NCBI RefSeq assembly: GCF_021917145.1
Contig: NC_061078.1
Location: 4,570,039-4,634,038 of the forward strand
DNA: 64,000 nt
Direction: 5' to 3'
DNA from: Hypomesus transpacificus
Taxonomy: Eukaryota; Chordata; Actinopteri; Osmeriformes; Osmeridae
The notes under the pieces are model-generated. The model ran no database searches and was not told the DNA's origin. It worked only from the letters and a program-made list of their open reading frames with translations. Positions 41,269-53,500 of this stretch are shown in pieces; the first letter of the stretch is position 1, and each line of letters starts with the position of its first letter. A program made the position numbers and the translations under genes.

Positions 41269-44200
41269 GTAAGCGATGCGGCGAACCACTGAGACTATCA
41301 CAATTATTATCTGTTTTTAGTTTAGATAACGTTACAAACACTGTATATAAAGACAGAGTTTATTTATACTAATCTATAGAATTCACCCATGGCTGTTAAA
41401 TGTACAAAATGTATCTCTGTCAGGGTTGAACATCGTGTCGCAGAGCTTTGCTAGTAGTGACTGCTATCAAGTGCTCGCTAGCTAATGCTAATTGTCGTCG
41501 ATTAGTACGCTAGTAGTTGGCTAGATATCAGTCGCTTGGCTCAATTTTGTATGATTAGTCGAACTAGCTAGAAATGTTAACCCAACTGCTTGGTTGGGTG
41601 CGTGTTAGTGTCAACCAGTGTGTGTAGGCTATGCACACGTCAGTGTTGTAACAACCATGGTTAAATCTGAACCCATTTAATTTACTCTATTTCTAGGTAC
41701 TACTGTAAGTACCCAGCTAACAAAATTATCCGGGAACATTTGTTACCGGCGTTAAAAGACCATATTCAAAGCTATCAGTTGTATGCGAAATAGTGTGCCA
41801 GTGCCATCCCGGGAGTTTTGGATTGCGGAGATGGTCGTCTGTTTCGGCATGGTAGCTATCAAACGTTATTCTGTTGTCCTTTGGAAGTGAGAAACATAAC
41901 ATACATTCCGTGTGTCCCGTTTCTTTGCTAGTCTTTGCTAATGTAAAGTGTGCGGTATATGATTATCAAGAGAGTTTAACTGCAATTTGTGGGTGTCTGC
42001 ATACATGTCAATTAAGTGCTGTAACATAGGCTCATGGGTGTGGGCACTCTGGAACTTCCAGTGGAGTGCCCCTAAACCTTTATTTCCATCATCGTCGAGC
42101 ATTGATTATTAGACGTATGTGCAGAAACGCTAATATGTTCAGAATTAGTTTAGGTACCAAATGTATCCCAACAAAATACCAAAACAACCTTGGTAGATCA
42201 ACTCAAATGATCTTTTCAGCTGCATGGAGTTTCGATGAAACTGGCAGACTGCGCTTGCGGGGATTCCTTTGCACCTTCCTGCTAAATAGTGATCGGATTC
42301 ATAACTAAATAGCCGCTAGCTCGCAAGCTGATAACCAAATGTTTCTTGTTCGTCTGTGCATTCATAATTCCCAACATACTGGGTAGAGTCGAGGTAGGTT
42401 TTTAACCGGCTGCCTTTGATTTTATGGATTCATTACACTTATGCAGTTGGTGTCTTGCATGTTGCCTAACGTAAATTCAACCTGGGGGATTCTGTACGCC
42501 CAGTTTCTGCTTGCAAAAATAATGAACGCCTCCGGGTCATTAGCTAGTAATCTATCCAGCTCGCTAATTTTACCCGTTGCATCGTTACTTGACTGTGTTC
42601 TTGCCAGTAAAAAGCAATTGGGACTGCATTAAATTGTATTTTTGAGCAGTAGGCTTGTATAAGGAATCATTTTGCCATCGCTATGCTTGCGTATCATTGC
42701 AACCTGTATGCTTCTTTCAAACCACAAAGCACATCTTCAAGTAGCTGCTGCAGTACAACAACAAAAAAAGAGAAGAAAACATACTTTATTGGAATGTATA
42801 TCCTGTTTAGGCCTCTCCAGTCTGAAATTAAATGGATACAAAACTTGTTTAACGGATTTCTGTTTTTATAAGAGACATAAGAGCCCGCGTGACTCATTTC
42901 ATCTTACTCTTGATCAGGACGTTTACAATGTCCCTTATAGTTTGTGCTACATGTGAGAAACGCGTATGGTTGACAATACAACAGATTTCTTCCTGGTGGG
43001 TTCTAGATTGATACCTGTGTAGACTACTTTTGGTAAATGCACGCATGCGTCTATGGAAAATGTACTTGTATTGCTAAAGTTGCAGCTTAGTTTTTAATTG
43101 CTGTCTCTTACCGACATGGTGAGAATTAAATAAGCAGTTATAGTGTTAAAGTTTGATCACAAGCTGAGTCTTTTTGGGGGGTTCACAAAGCATATTTTCC
43201 CCTAAGGATTATGTACAGCTGTTGTATATCAACTTTTTGCTCCAATGATTTGGGGTCTTTTTGGTTGTACGTTGCTCCAAGGAGCTAGTTTTTAAATACT
43301 TTATCTGTTGATTACAGTCACATATGTATTGCAATGGCTATTCATTCATCACTCTACCACCACCCTTCTTCAAGGACCAGTTTTTATGGTGTCAGTTATT
43401 TTTACTGAGTCACCCTTTAATCAGCAGATGTAAAGTAACATAGGCTGTCTTTGTTTAGACTTGCGATTAAGCTATTTTTTTTTGTAGACTTTGTTTAGCT
43501 GCACTGCTTTGTAAAGGCTATTCCTTCTTCAGTTAAAATATAACAATGGAATCCTTGATGGGAGTGTAACAAAAACCAGATTAACACATTGAGTCTAGCG
43601 TTTCAAAGGTTTGTTTTCACCCATCTCTAAGCAAATGCCACATGGAAAAGCGGTGCTCTTTGATTACCTACACCATATTGAGGAATGTTGCAGACGCTTT
43701 GTTTTTCTTTGTTGTGTTTTTATAGAGTGATTGTCTGGTGTCCCTCGAGGGTTAGTGCCTCTCACTTCAGGTCCTGAGAAAGTAGGAGCAATCATCTCTT
43801 CCAATGATGTCATAGGAAAACAGGTGTAGCAGCAGGAATGAAGCCTAATGTTACCTGTTAAGAGCCACCTGGAATCTAGCTTGCAAGATAGGCCTCTGTA
43901 AAATCAGATTCATCTTTGCTCCCCTATCCGAACCACTTTTTTCACAAATTCTCCAGATGTAATAGGATAACTGTTGAGCCCTGATGAACCATAAATCTTG
44001 CGTTGGCTACTGACGGTTCCCTTGTGAAGCTGAGGTGGACTTTTTAAGACTGTTAACTACCCTGTTGCTATTTGTCTTTAAAGATGGGATCTGAAATGAC
44101 TGGTTCACCTTTAGTAGTGGCTTTGCTCATGCATTCAAATGGGTTTGTGTGTGTGTTGTGTTATAGGATTTTCAGATGGATTCACAAGTTTGCCAAGTGT

Positions 44201-47200
44201 GTGTTTGTGTTGTTAGGCGTTGGTTAAGCAAATGCTGTCTACTGGCTTTGATCTTTTAAATTGCGTCTACAATTTAAAGTAAACAACGTGTGCAGAGAGA
44301 CTTGTAGGTTGTTGGGTCATAGTCCCCTACGATTGCAACCTAGTAATATATTCACCTTTTGCCTCCTTGGAAACCACTTAGGGTAGCTGAGCTATTGTCA
44401 AATACAAGCTCTGGGAGGCGTGCTAGCAATAGTCAGTCAATGGGTTTTAGTTGCTATTTGCAGACTGATTTTGTTCTCTCAAGCTGCCATTGTGCTTAAT
44501 GCTTAAGATTTGCCACTGAAATTAACTATGGCTTAGGCCTATCTATAGACTTTGGACTCTTTCTATTAGAAACCCATATCCTTTCCAAGCCTGTTGCTGA
44601 AAATAAAATTCAGACCTTTGTCCTTGCTAAAAATAAAGAAGCCCATTGGCAAGCAACCCTCAAAATCTGTGACCTCCGCACTTCGACTAGCCCAGCATTT
44701 TAATTGTCACTTTTAGCCACAAAGGTTTGCAAACAGTCCCGAACACAACTGATGTAAGATTTACTTTCATGCCCGGAAGTCCCATTTGGGGATTAAAGGT
44801 GGTAAAAGAAGAACATGTAGAGACTCTTATAGTATGAGTCAATTTTATATGCTGTACATTGTCTAAAAGGCTTGTGCCTAGTCTGTGACTTTTTCACTTA
44901 ATAATACTGCAGAAATCACCCACCTAAGCTAGCAACCAGCCCTACCAGCAGTGCTTTCAGTGATTCTGGTGTGGAGTTTTGAAATGTGAGCTGTGCTTGT
45001 TTTTAGTGTGTAGTTGAATGGTGCTGTAGTCAAGAGACGCCAGGCTCTGAATAGGAGGTGGCCTGAGTCAGAAGGTCACTCAAGTCTTCCGGGCCATGCG
45101 GTGGGTTACAGACACTGAGAGAGTCCATGTGCTCCACTCATGACTAGCGGTGAGAATCCGATCTGCCACAGCCTGACTTTCTTCAGTTCTTTCTCAAGGT
45201 TTTGGTCTTGAGACTTGTATGCTTAGGGGGGGAAGGGATTCTACCTGTTGAACATGCATTGCATGTGTCCTTATTCTTTGTGTGTATACGGTTAATAGAT
45301 TCACGAGGACTTCATCAGCACATCTACATTTTGTAAACCCATGGATAATTGGCTATATTTTCTTTTCTTTCTCTCGGTTAGCCTTAGTGTCTGTCAAACA
45401 ATAAGGGGCCGGGGTGACCTGAGGTGTGACAAATGAACCCCTAGGTTTCTGAACAAGTGCATTGTTGGTGTTGGAATTTAGGCTTACCAAGGCGCCACTG
45501 ACCTGTTGGCTCCCAGCATACTCTTTGTTTCAGCAGTCTGCTATTTATATGTGCCTGCTGCATAAGCTCCTTATGTCGTCTCCTGTGATACTACAGGTTA
45601 GGCCTTACATAGCAGTTTTATTTGTCGACGGTGTTTCAGACTCAGAAAAGACTCTGGCGATGATGATGTTGTACAATAAATAACAGCTCATATTCTGCCA
45701 TTTCTGTCTGAGAATCATGCAGCTGCATGAGGGTTTTCTTTTTTCCTTTTTTCAGTGTGTTGGTATGGAGGGGTTGGAGCCAGCCACAATGCCCTCCTTG
45801 TGTTCTGTGGGCAGGCAGAGCCTGGCTCGGCTCCTGTCAAACAGTTGCTGGCGGCACTTGTCCTGCCACTTGGCCTGACCCTCGACCTGTCTGCTGACTC
45901 CAGATCCCTCCATAAGTTATCTTCTGATGGATTCGGAACTGCACCCGGATTTCTCTGTGACCACAGACTGTAAATGAGAATTGGAATTAATCATTTGGTT
46001 GTTGCGAGGAGTTTCATGAGGATTTGGGCAATTTATTTATGTGAAACTGCATCTGAAAGTTTATTTACCCCATACTTAGGCTCGGACTAGGCATACAAAT
46101 AGGCCTAGTCTACAAAGGAGCAACAGATTGACATTTCCAAGGGTATGTTATTTTTATTTTTTTTAAAGGTTGGGCTTAGTTTACCTTCCCGACTTGTTTT
46201 TGAAGTGTGCTCATTTTGAATCCACAGAACTGCGATCTGGGGGAATGCATTCCTTTGCTTCATTGGCAACAGATGTAGAGAGGACATTTTTTAACTGAAC
46301 CTTTGAGTGCTAAAAACAGTGCTGCGGAGCTCAGGGCAGCTGTTTGGCTGTGGAGGCTGAAATAGACTTCATGAGAAGGGTAATGTAGGGCCTGTGGTCG
46401 GGCCGGTCTTTGCTTCACAGTGGCAGACGGATAAGGAGCTGTCAGCATAACCAGCAGCTGTCCCATCCGGGCTAGCTTTACTTCGCTTGACGTTCAAGAG
46501 CAGCACACTCGCTCTGCTTAGGCTTGATAAGCAGAGAACCTTCCCCTGAATCACCTGTATTTTTGACATTACAGTTGTCCTTTTAAGTGCTGTCATGTTA
46601 ACGCCTGGAGCTTTACGCAGGTAAATCATACTCGGTTCAGTCGTTTTGTCACTGGCGACAGAGAGCTCGCTCCAGGAAACCTAAACCTCTTTCCTGTCCA
46701 AGTGCAGCAGCTGAGATGCACAGTGAGTGGGGAGGCTGAGGTAACATTAGCCCTGAGTGCACTCTGGTCTGCACTGCTGAAGGAAGGACATTAAAACCAG
46801 GCTGGCGCTTGGCCAGACACACTGGACTGGGGTACCATCCTATCACATGTTTGTTTGGGTGCGAGCTCTAATACGCTGTGCACTGGAACAAGAAGCTGGC
46901 AGGCCATCCAGGGGGTAGTGAGAAGCGGGTCACGTCAATATTGATACTGGACACGGTTGGCCACAGGTGGCAGTGGTTTTGGAGCATTGACGTTGTCACA
47001 AACTCCAGCTGTAAGGTATGTATGGAAAGCTTTCTTGGATGGTTGGACTGGATGAGAGTCAAGTCACCATGGGGTAGAACAGTGTGGACCAGTCTCCTTT
47101 TAATGCAGTTCTTGGCTACAGTGCACGGTTAAAATGATAAAGTACCACCGAGGCAGTTCTGCCTTTTAGTTAGTCATTCATCAAGAGTTTGGCTCCCCAT

Positions 47201-48734
47201 AATGTGATATTTAACCAGATCAGATATATATATACTTTTTGGGGATTACTACTTTTTTTGTTTCATGACTCAGGACTGCTGGGTCAGACTGGGTTGTCAG
47301 AACCAGGTTTCCTGTTTACCACTCCATCTCTAATATCCCTATTTACTGGGTTAAGCAGCAGCCATTGTGGGGCATCTGGCAGCTCCCGCAGTCTCTGTAA
47401 TCCAGGGGATTTACAGACCGGAGCACTGCTCAACCAGAGTCACTCACTAGCCTCCACTGTCCCAAGTACCAGGTTTGAGGTGGACTGCTCTGACATCCTC
47501 TCACAGAGGAACAATAAAGTTTTCCCCCCCTAGACAAAGCGTCAGGAAGTACGCAGACAGTTTAACAGTAAGTTGGAACCTTGTGTCTTAGTACTGTCTT
47601 ATTGTCTTTGGATAAGGGTTGACGGCAGGTCTTTCTCTGTGGTGTCGGGTGCTCTCTCCTCGAGGAGGTAGACCGCTGGGCTTGCTCGCATGTGAGGACC
47701 CCCTTCACGTGGGGGGGGGGAGAGGGGGGGGCGGGGGGTGTTCTGAGAGGCGGCGCACCCCTCTGTTTTTGAAAGGAAGTGGAGTTTGAAGGTCAGTGGA
47801 ACATTGGCGATAAACAGGGTTGCAGTGTTGGAATGTTTGTGTGGTTGATAAAGCGCTGGCGTACAATGGCTGTCCTGTTGAAGTGCCCAGTGACAATGAC
47901 AGGGGTGTATCCAGTGTTATCCTGAGGAAAAGATGAGCCTTGTTTTTATTTCCTGTGGCCATGGGATGGTCCTCATCAAAACACTGGTATTTAACATGGA
48001 TCTGGTCAATAACAGTGTTTCACACAGTGGGGGGAAAACATGTGATTGTGTCTACTTTGATAACTTTTTGGGGCTGACTTTGAGCATCTTATTCATTGTG
48101 TGGTATTGTCAGGGGGCTGCTTTGGAATATAGCCTTCACGCTGGTATTACCCAGGATGCCACTTGGCTCCATTTGTTTTCTAAGCTACCATTAGGTTAGG
48201 CATACGCGCCATATTTTCTATTCAGTAAGTGTCAAATCCCTGGATTTCTATCCATTTATTTTTGTTATCGTCATTGCTCACATACAAGGTGGTGCTTGCT
48301 TAAACCATGCAAATAGGATTAAACTCATTTGCGTTAGTGACACAGAGCTACCAAAGCAGGGTAACAACATGGTATGGGCATCTCATACCAGTGTTTCCCA
48401 CACACAGACTAATTTGTGGCGGTGCGCCACAGAATCAACACCGGCCGCCACACATTGCGTTTCGTAAAACATTTTTTTTTAATCGCTATTTAGGTTCAAA
48501 CACGCAGCGTATTCGTTCAGCTGCATTTCCTTTCCCCTGCTCTCCCTCCGTCTCTCTGTCACTCATGCGTCTTTCCCACATATGCACACAGTCACTACGT
48601 CAGCACACGTTAGCAACAATGCATACACATGCCGTTCTAGTAAGACCGACAGATATCAGCGAGCCTTCAGCATTAGTGCCGTAGCTAAAAGTCGAGGAAA
48701 GTTGAGGCTACTTTTCGCTAAGTACCTTACTCAC

Positions 48735-48785
48735 ATTTACATTTAGTCATTTAGCAGACGCTCTTATCCAGAGCGACTTACAGTA
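48735..48785 (-). mobile_element. SINE tail fragment inside the hAT-like element
   Basis: Reverse complement of the 3' tail of the SINE at 18453-18649, with GTCGCTCTGGATAAGAGCG intact. The tRNA-like head is missing. Confidence 0.8.
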
Positions 48786-49029
48786 CTCGAAGTTTCCCCT
48801 TCGTTCTTTTGGTGAGAAGTCTCAAGAGCTAGCTACTTACTCGGCGTCATGGAGCCAACCAGTTAAATAGTTGTTTACCACTAGCGTTGCTACATGCATA
48901 ATGCAGAAATGATGTTAGTTGTTGTTAATTTGTGAAGGTGTGAATCATTTTGGATTAATATTTAATGTAACAAATTATTAACAAATTAACTGTGTAACGA
49001 ATTATTAACGAAGGAATTATTACGACACG

Positions 49030-49030
<1 letters not shown>

Positions 49031-49061
<31 letters not shown>
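49031..49061 (+). repeat. Poly(C) tract of 31 nt
   Basis: An uninterrupted C run just inside the right end of the hAT-like element. Confidence 0.9.
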
Positions 49062-49064
<3 letters not shown>

Positions 49065-49538
49065 CTGACAACCCCCACCCCTCCCCGCCACAATTAGATT
49101 TCTAATCTGTGGGAAACACTGTCATACTAAAGTCTTGAATGGGAATAGTGTTACTCCTACTGCTTGTATTCCATTAGGACAGATAGCCATTGTTTACCAA
49201 CTATGACTACTAGCTTACAGATAGATTTTTTGGGGGTCGGGTTCTCCTCGCGAATCTGTGTGTGTTGTGTGTATTCTTTCTCAGGCTTTTCTAAAGTGTA
49301 CATTTGACCAGATCTGTACTTCACTACATTTGTGTCTGTGACATTCTTGTTGGATTTGGATTGATAATAAATGAAAAGATTGATTTGTCCTGTTTAGTGC
49401 AATTGTTAAAGGTGTAATTATTTGCAAGCTTAGGATTTTTGTATGATTTCAAAAGAGGGACAACTTTTCATGAAACAAAGCCCATCCTTCTGATGTCATG
49501 ATAACATTTCCTTCTGTCTCTCCTCTTCCTCTCTTAGG

Positions 49539-50552
49539 AAATGACCTAGAGGCCTTACAGATACATTTGTGCTTTGTCGCTCTGATCTGCGTCTGTGGAG
49601 AAAGCGAGACCTGGAAGCACATTTGTTTCCGCGGTGACTAATAACTACCTCAGCCAGCCGAAGGAAACGAGGAGGAGGCCCTCACCGTTTCCCAGCCCAG
49701 AACTATCAGCTGGCCTCCACAACGTGTCCCCCCCTCCCCCACCCCTCCCCACACAAACACACACAGTCTCACTGAAGAGGACTTTTGACGGACCGGTTCT
49801 GTCGGCCCTCGACCTCACACACACTCACGCGGAGGGAAGCGCAAAGCCCCCGCAGTCCCTGGAGCCCGTTAGTAGTTCATTTTATTTTACTTGCTGTTGA
49901 ACAGTGTTGCATTTTTCCAAAACTTCATTTTGTTTTGCTTACAGCTTTTAAAAAAAGATTTTCTATTTTTATTAGTAGTGTGTGTGTGCTAGTAAACTTA
50001 TTTATATATATATATATATGTGTGAAGAAGAACTATATGTATATACTTGATCTCTTATACAAAGGAGGATACCATTTTTTGCTTCCATTTGAAGGATAAG
50101 TAATGCACTTTGAAACTTCTGGGCTGCGGCTCTACTTTGAATGAGAGTCAGCTGAAGTGTCTATTTTTCTCCCACTTGGTAGCTCATCGACCCTTGACTC
50201 CTTTGTGAAGCTGAAAAACCGGAACTTAAAGTTGCATCATATTTGCCGGTTTCGTTTGCTAGGACTGTTCCATCGTGAGCTGCAGCAGGGCTGCACGTCA
50301 ACATTAGCCATTGGACGAGCAGGTCTTGAAGCCGCCGCCCCTCCCCTCCCAGTTGTCTCTCAGCAGCTCCTGTACAAGGCACAATGAGATGATCCTCTGG
50401 CAGATGGAACCCTTAAGCTGTCTTTTTACATAACTTGAAAAAGTTCCAGGACTGTAGGGTTGTGTCGTTTGTTTTGGTGGTGTTTTCTTTTTGAGAGAGT
50501 GCGAGCTTAGTGGCTGGCAAAAACAGGAGTTTCCTGAGGCGGCCCGCCACTT
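49539..50552 (+). other. garre1 5' UTR part of the first coding exon
   Basis: A strong acceptor (CTCTCCTCTTCCTCTCTTAG) ends at about 49538, and no donor is needed before the coding start, so about 1 kb of 5' UTR is likely in this exon. It contains several upstream ATGs, one opening a 101-codon frame at 49595-49900, and a TA run near 50001-50020. Confidence 0.5.
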
Positions 50553-53500
50553 ATGTATTGTTGCAGCGCACAGGAAAGTAAAATGGACTACAAGCGGCGC
50601 TTTTTGCTCGGCGGGTCCAAGCAGAAAGTGCAGCAGCACCAGCAGTACCAGATGCCTGAGCTGAGCCGGACCCTCAGCGCCCCCCTGGCCTCCACCTGCT
50701 CGGCCCCTTCTCCCATGCCCCCTGGGGTGGCCATGCCTGGCAGCTGCCACCCCGCTCCCAATGCCACCACGGCTGTGGCCGACATCCAGCAGGGCATCTC
50801 CAAGTATCTGGATGCGCTCAATGTGTTCTGTCGGGCCAGCGCCTTCCTCACGGACCTGTTTAGCAGCGTGTTCAGAAACTCTCACTATTCCAAAGCAGCT
50901 ATGCAACTGAAGGACGTGCAGGAACACGTCATGGAGGCGGCCAGCCGGCTGACTGCAGCAATAAAGCCTGAGATAGCCAAGATGCTGATGGAGCTGAGCG
51001 CCGGGGCCGCTAACTTCAAAGACCAGAACGACTTCAGCCTGCAGGATGTGGAGGTAAGGCTGGCCCCTGGATTGGCCGCCAGCACACACGCATCATGCAT
51101 ATACTCAGACACCTACACGTCTTCAAACAAGGTCACACTATTGACTTGCCTGAAGAATACCACGTTCTGTCTCTTCATATTTCTTGACACTTGATGCTTA
51201 TACACACTAGATGTATAATAATAAAAATAATACATTTTATTTGGAGGTGCCTTTCAAGTCATCCAAGGTCACCTTACAATAAAAGAATACAGGATAGAAG
51301 CATGAAAGATAGAAACAACATTAAAACAGAACATCAACATAAAATCAAGTGAAGTGCACAGGGTCCAGTTATAATTTATAATAAGCCTGCGGTATATCGT
51401 TGGCCTGAGAAGCAGTGTCTTGGTCACTTAACACTCAAATTCAAGATCTACCTTTTATCCTTGAAATTTCTTAGACTTCATGTTGTGGGTTTCTGATGCA
51501 TGAAAATGCCCATATTCTTTCAGGGTGCATGTCTCCTTAAAAAAAGGATCTCTTGGCTCAGACAAAGCCCTCACGCCCAATGTGGGGCTGGTGCTGAGAT
51601 CTGAGGGAGAGGTGTGAGAAGCGGTGAGGAGAGGTGAGAAGCCGAGAGGAACGCTGGAACCATCGTTAATCACCCTGCGTGTTCCTCTATCATTTCAGGC
51701 CAGCATTGTTGCTGATCTGTTAAATATGGAGGGATGTTTTTCTGAGCCATCTTTCTGCTCATACCATGTGGTGTTCAACGTTAACTGAATATTAACTGGC
51801 TAGCATCCCCTGGCACTGTTGCCCAGCTTTGTACATCTGCCACATCTGTGCCAAACCAAGTCAGGCAGATGAAAAGAGATTTTCAGAGAAGTGCCACTCC
51901 CAAATTGTGCTCCAAAGAAATGCCATCCTTCCCTATGATTAGGATAGCCGTTAAGCCATGGGGCAGTAATATCCTTTTGCATGGTGCGTTTCGTGGTTTC
52001 TGCTTCCTCTTCCCAGGGATGAAGAGAGTGGTTCCAAGCTGCTCTTCTAAGCTGTGAATGGGCTGGATATTTAGTGATGGCGGTACCTCTGTGGATGTGG
52101 CTGTGCCCAAAACAGGAAAGACTTTTGCACCACAGTTCGTACTACTGACTGTCTGTGGTTTCGGGCGCACACACATGAATATTAAAGGAAGCCCAACTCT
52201 GTGAAAGTCCAGATTTCAGGGCTGGCTTGGCACTTGCTGTTCTCTCTCTCTCTCTCTCAGCTTCTGTCTGGGTCGGGCATGAATAGTGGGTTTGTTGAAG
52301 GGGGGAAAGGTAGACTGTTGCTTTACCTGGCAGTCCATGCCAAGGTGTATGAAAAGATGAAACTGGATACAAAAGACACTCAGACACTTACGATGGAATT
52401 GTCTTGGTTGAATGAAAGATCCCTTTGTTATCAAAGGGCTTGACTTGTTTGAAACTTTTAAAGCATCATCGTTTGCTTGTTGTAAAGACATTGGCAAATT
52501 TGATTATATATATATACTAAATTGCCACATGAATGCTTAAAGAGACAGTAGACCTACAATAATAATTGTATTAAAGCTGGGACCTGGACATGAAGCTACC
52601 TTCTTCAGTGACTGAAAATGTCAGACAGAATGTAATATCCCTTAAGTCTCAAATACAAAAGTAGCCTAAGCCAAGTGTATGCCTATGCCATTGTCATCTT
52701 AGTATTTCTCAATCAACCAGCATGGAGTTGAGACTGAACTGATGATGTCACCAGCAGGATTTGTGTACGTGACCGATTACGTTTTTTCAATGTCAGTTTA
52801 AGAATGTGCTCTGGCAACTGTTCCCAAAAGTACATAAATAAATAGAAAAAAGTTGGTCTGTTTGACCAAAAAAAATAAAACGTTTGGAGTTTAGGGAAAT
52901 CTGGAATGTGAGGCTGGATAATTTTTTCTTCTTTTTCTTTTCCCCCTCCACCAAGAAATCCAAAAAGTCCAGTCAGTGTGGAAAACAAAGTGTTTTTTTC
53001 TTCTTATTTTATCTGAGCCGTGCTCCGGCTGCTTGAAGAGTCTCAGCTGCCAAATATGCATGAAAATGTCATGGTTTAGAGGACATCTACCAAGCTCATG
53101 AGCGAAACCACAGAGGAAGAAAATGTGGCCAGACAGGAGTCCTGAAACAGGAGGCCATCGTCACTGATCAGGCAGACGACTGTACAAGCAGCATGCCCGG
53201 AAAACCTTGGAAAAAGAACCCAGTCCTGATTCAGCTGCTGGCTTCTGCGGTCCTCTCTGTTGGATCATCTGATGGTTACCTGATCAGATGCGGTCCTATC
53301 ATGTGTCTTATCAGGCCTACCTGGCCTGTTATGCACTTGGGTTACTGCCACTGTGTCGTATCATTCCCGGTGCCTGTAGTCAGATTAGCTTAAACTCTCA
53401 AGGCAGTGTCTTTTTGTGACAAATTGCGGTCAGTTTGATAAATGAGAAACATTTCAACTGTGTCGAAACATTAAGCTGTCTGAGGTGAATGTAGGCCGGG

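Larger units (their letters stand above)
48389..49121. mobile_element. Non-autonomous hAT-like DNA transposon
   Basis: The element begins CAGTGTTTCCCACACACAG and ends CTGTGGGAAACACTG, giving terminal inverted repeats of about 34-37 bp with one mismatched patch; both then run into TGTGGCGG or its complement. TCATAC lies immediately outside each end. hAT elements normally make 8-bp duplications, so the 6-bp repeat may be a worn duplication. The 733 bp interior has no transposase reading frame. Confidence 0.75.
41269..49538 (+). other. Region 5' of the garre1 coding exon, probably intron 1
   Basis: About 8 kb with no coding exon I can support. It contains TAGCTAG-rich text near 41480-41580, a G-rich run near 47710-47740, a TA run near 47225, and a hAT-like element at 48389-49121. 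The short reading frames scattered through it lack family motifs. Confidence 0.5.

Noticed and set aside
41000..49900. Several 60-125-codon frames in the garre1 5' region
   Set aside because: No recognisable domains and no convincing splice partners; they are compatible with chance or transposon sequence.
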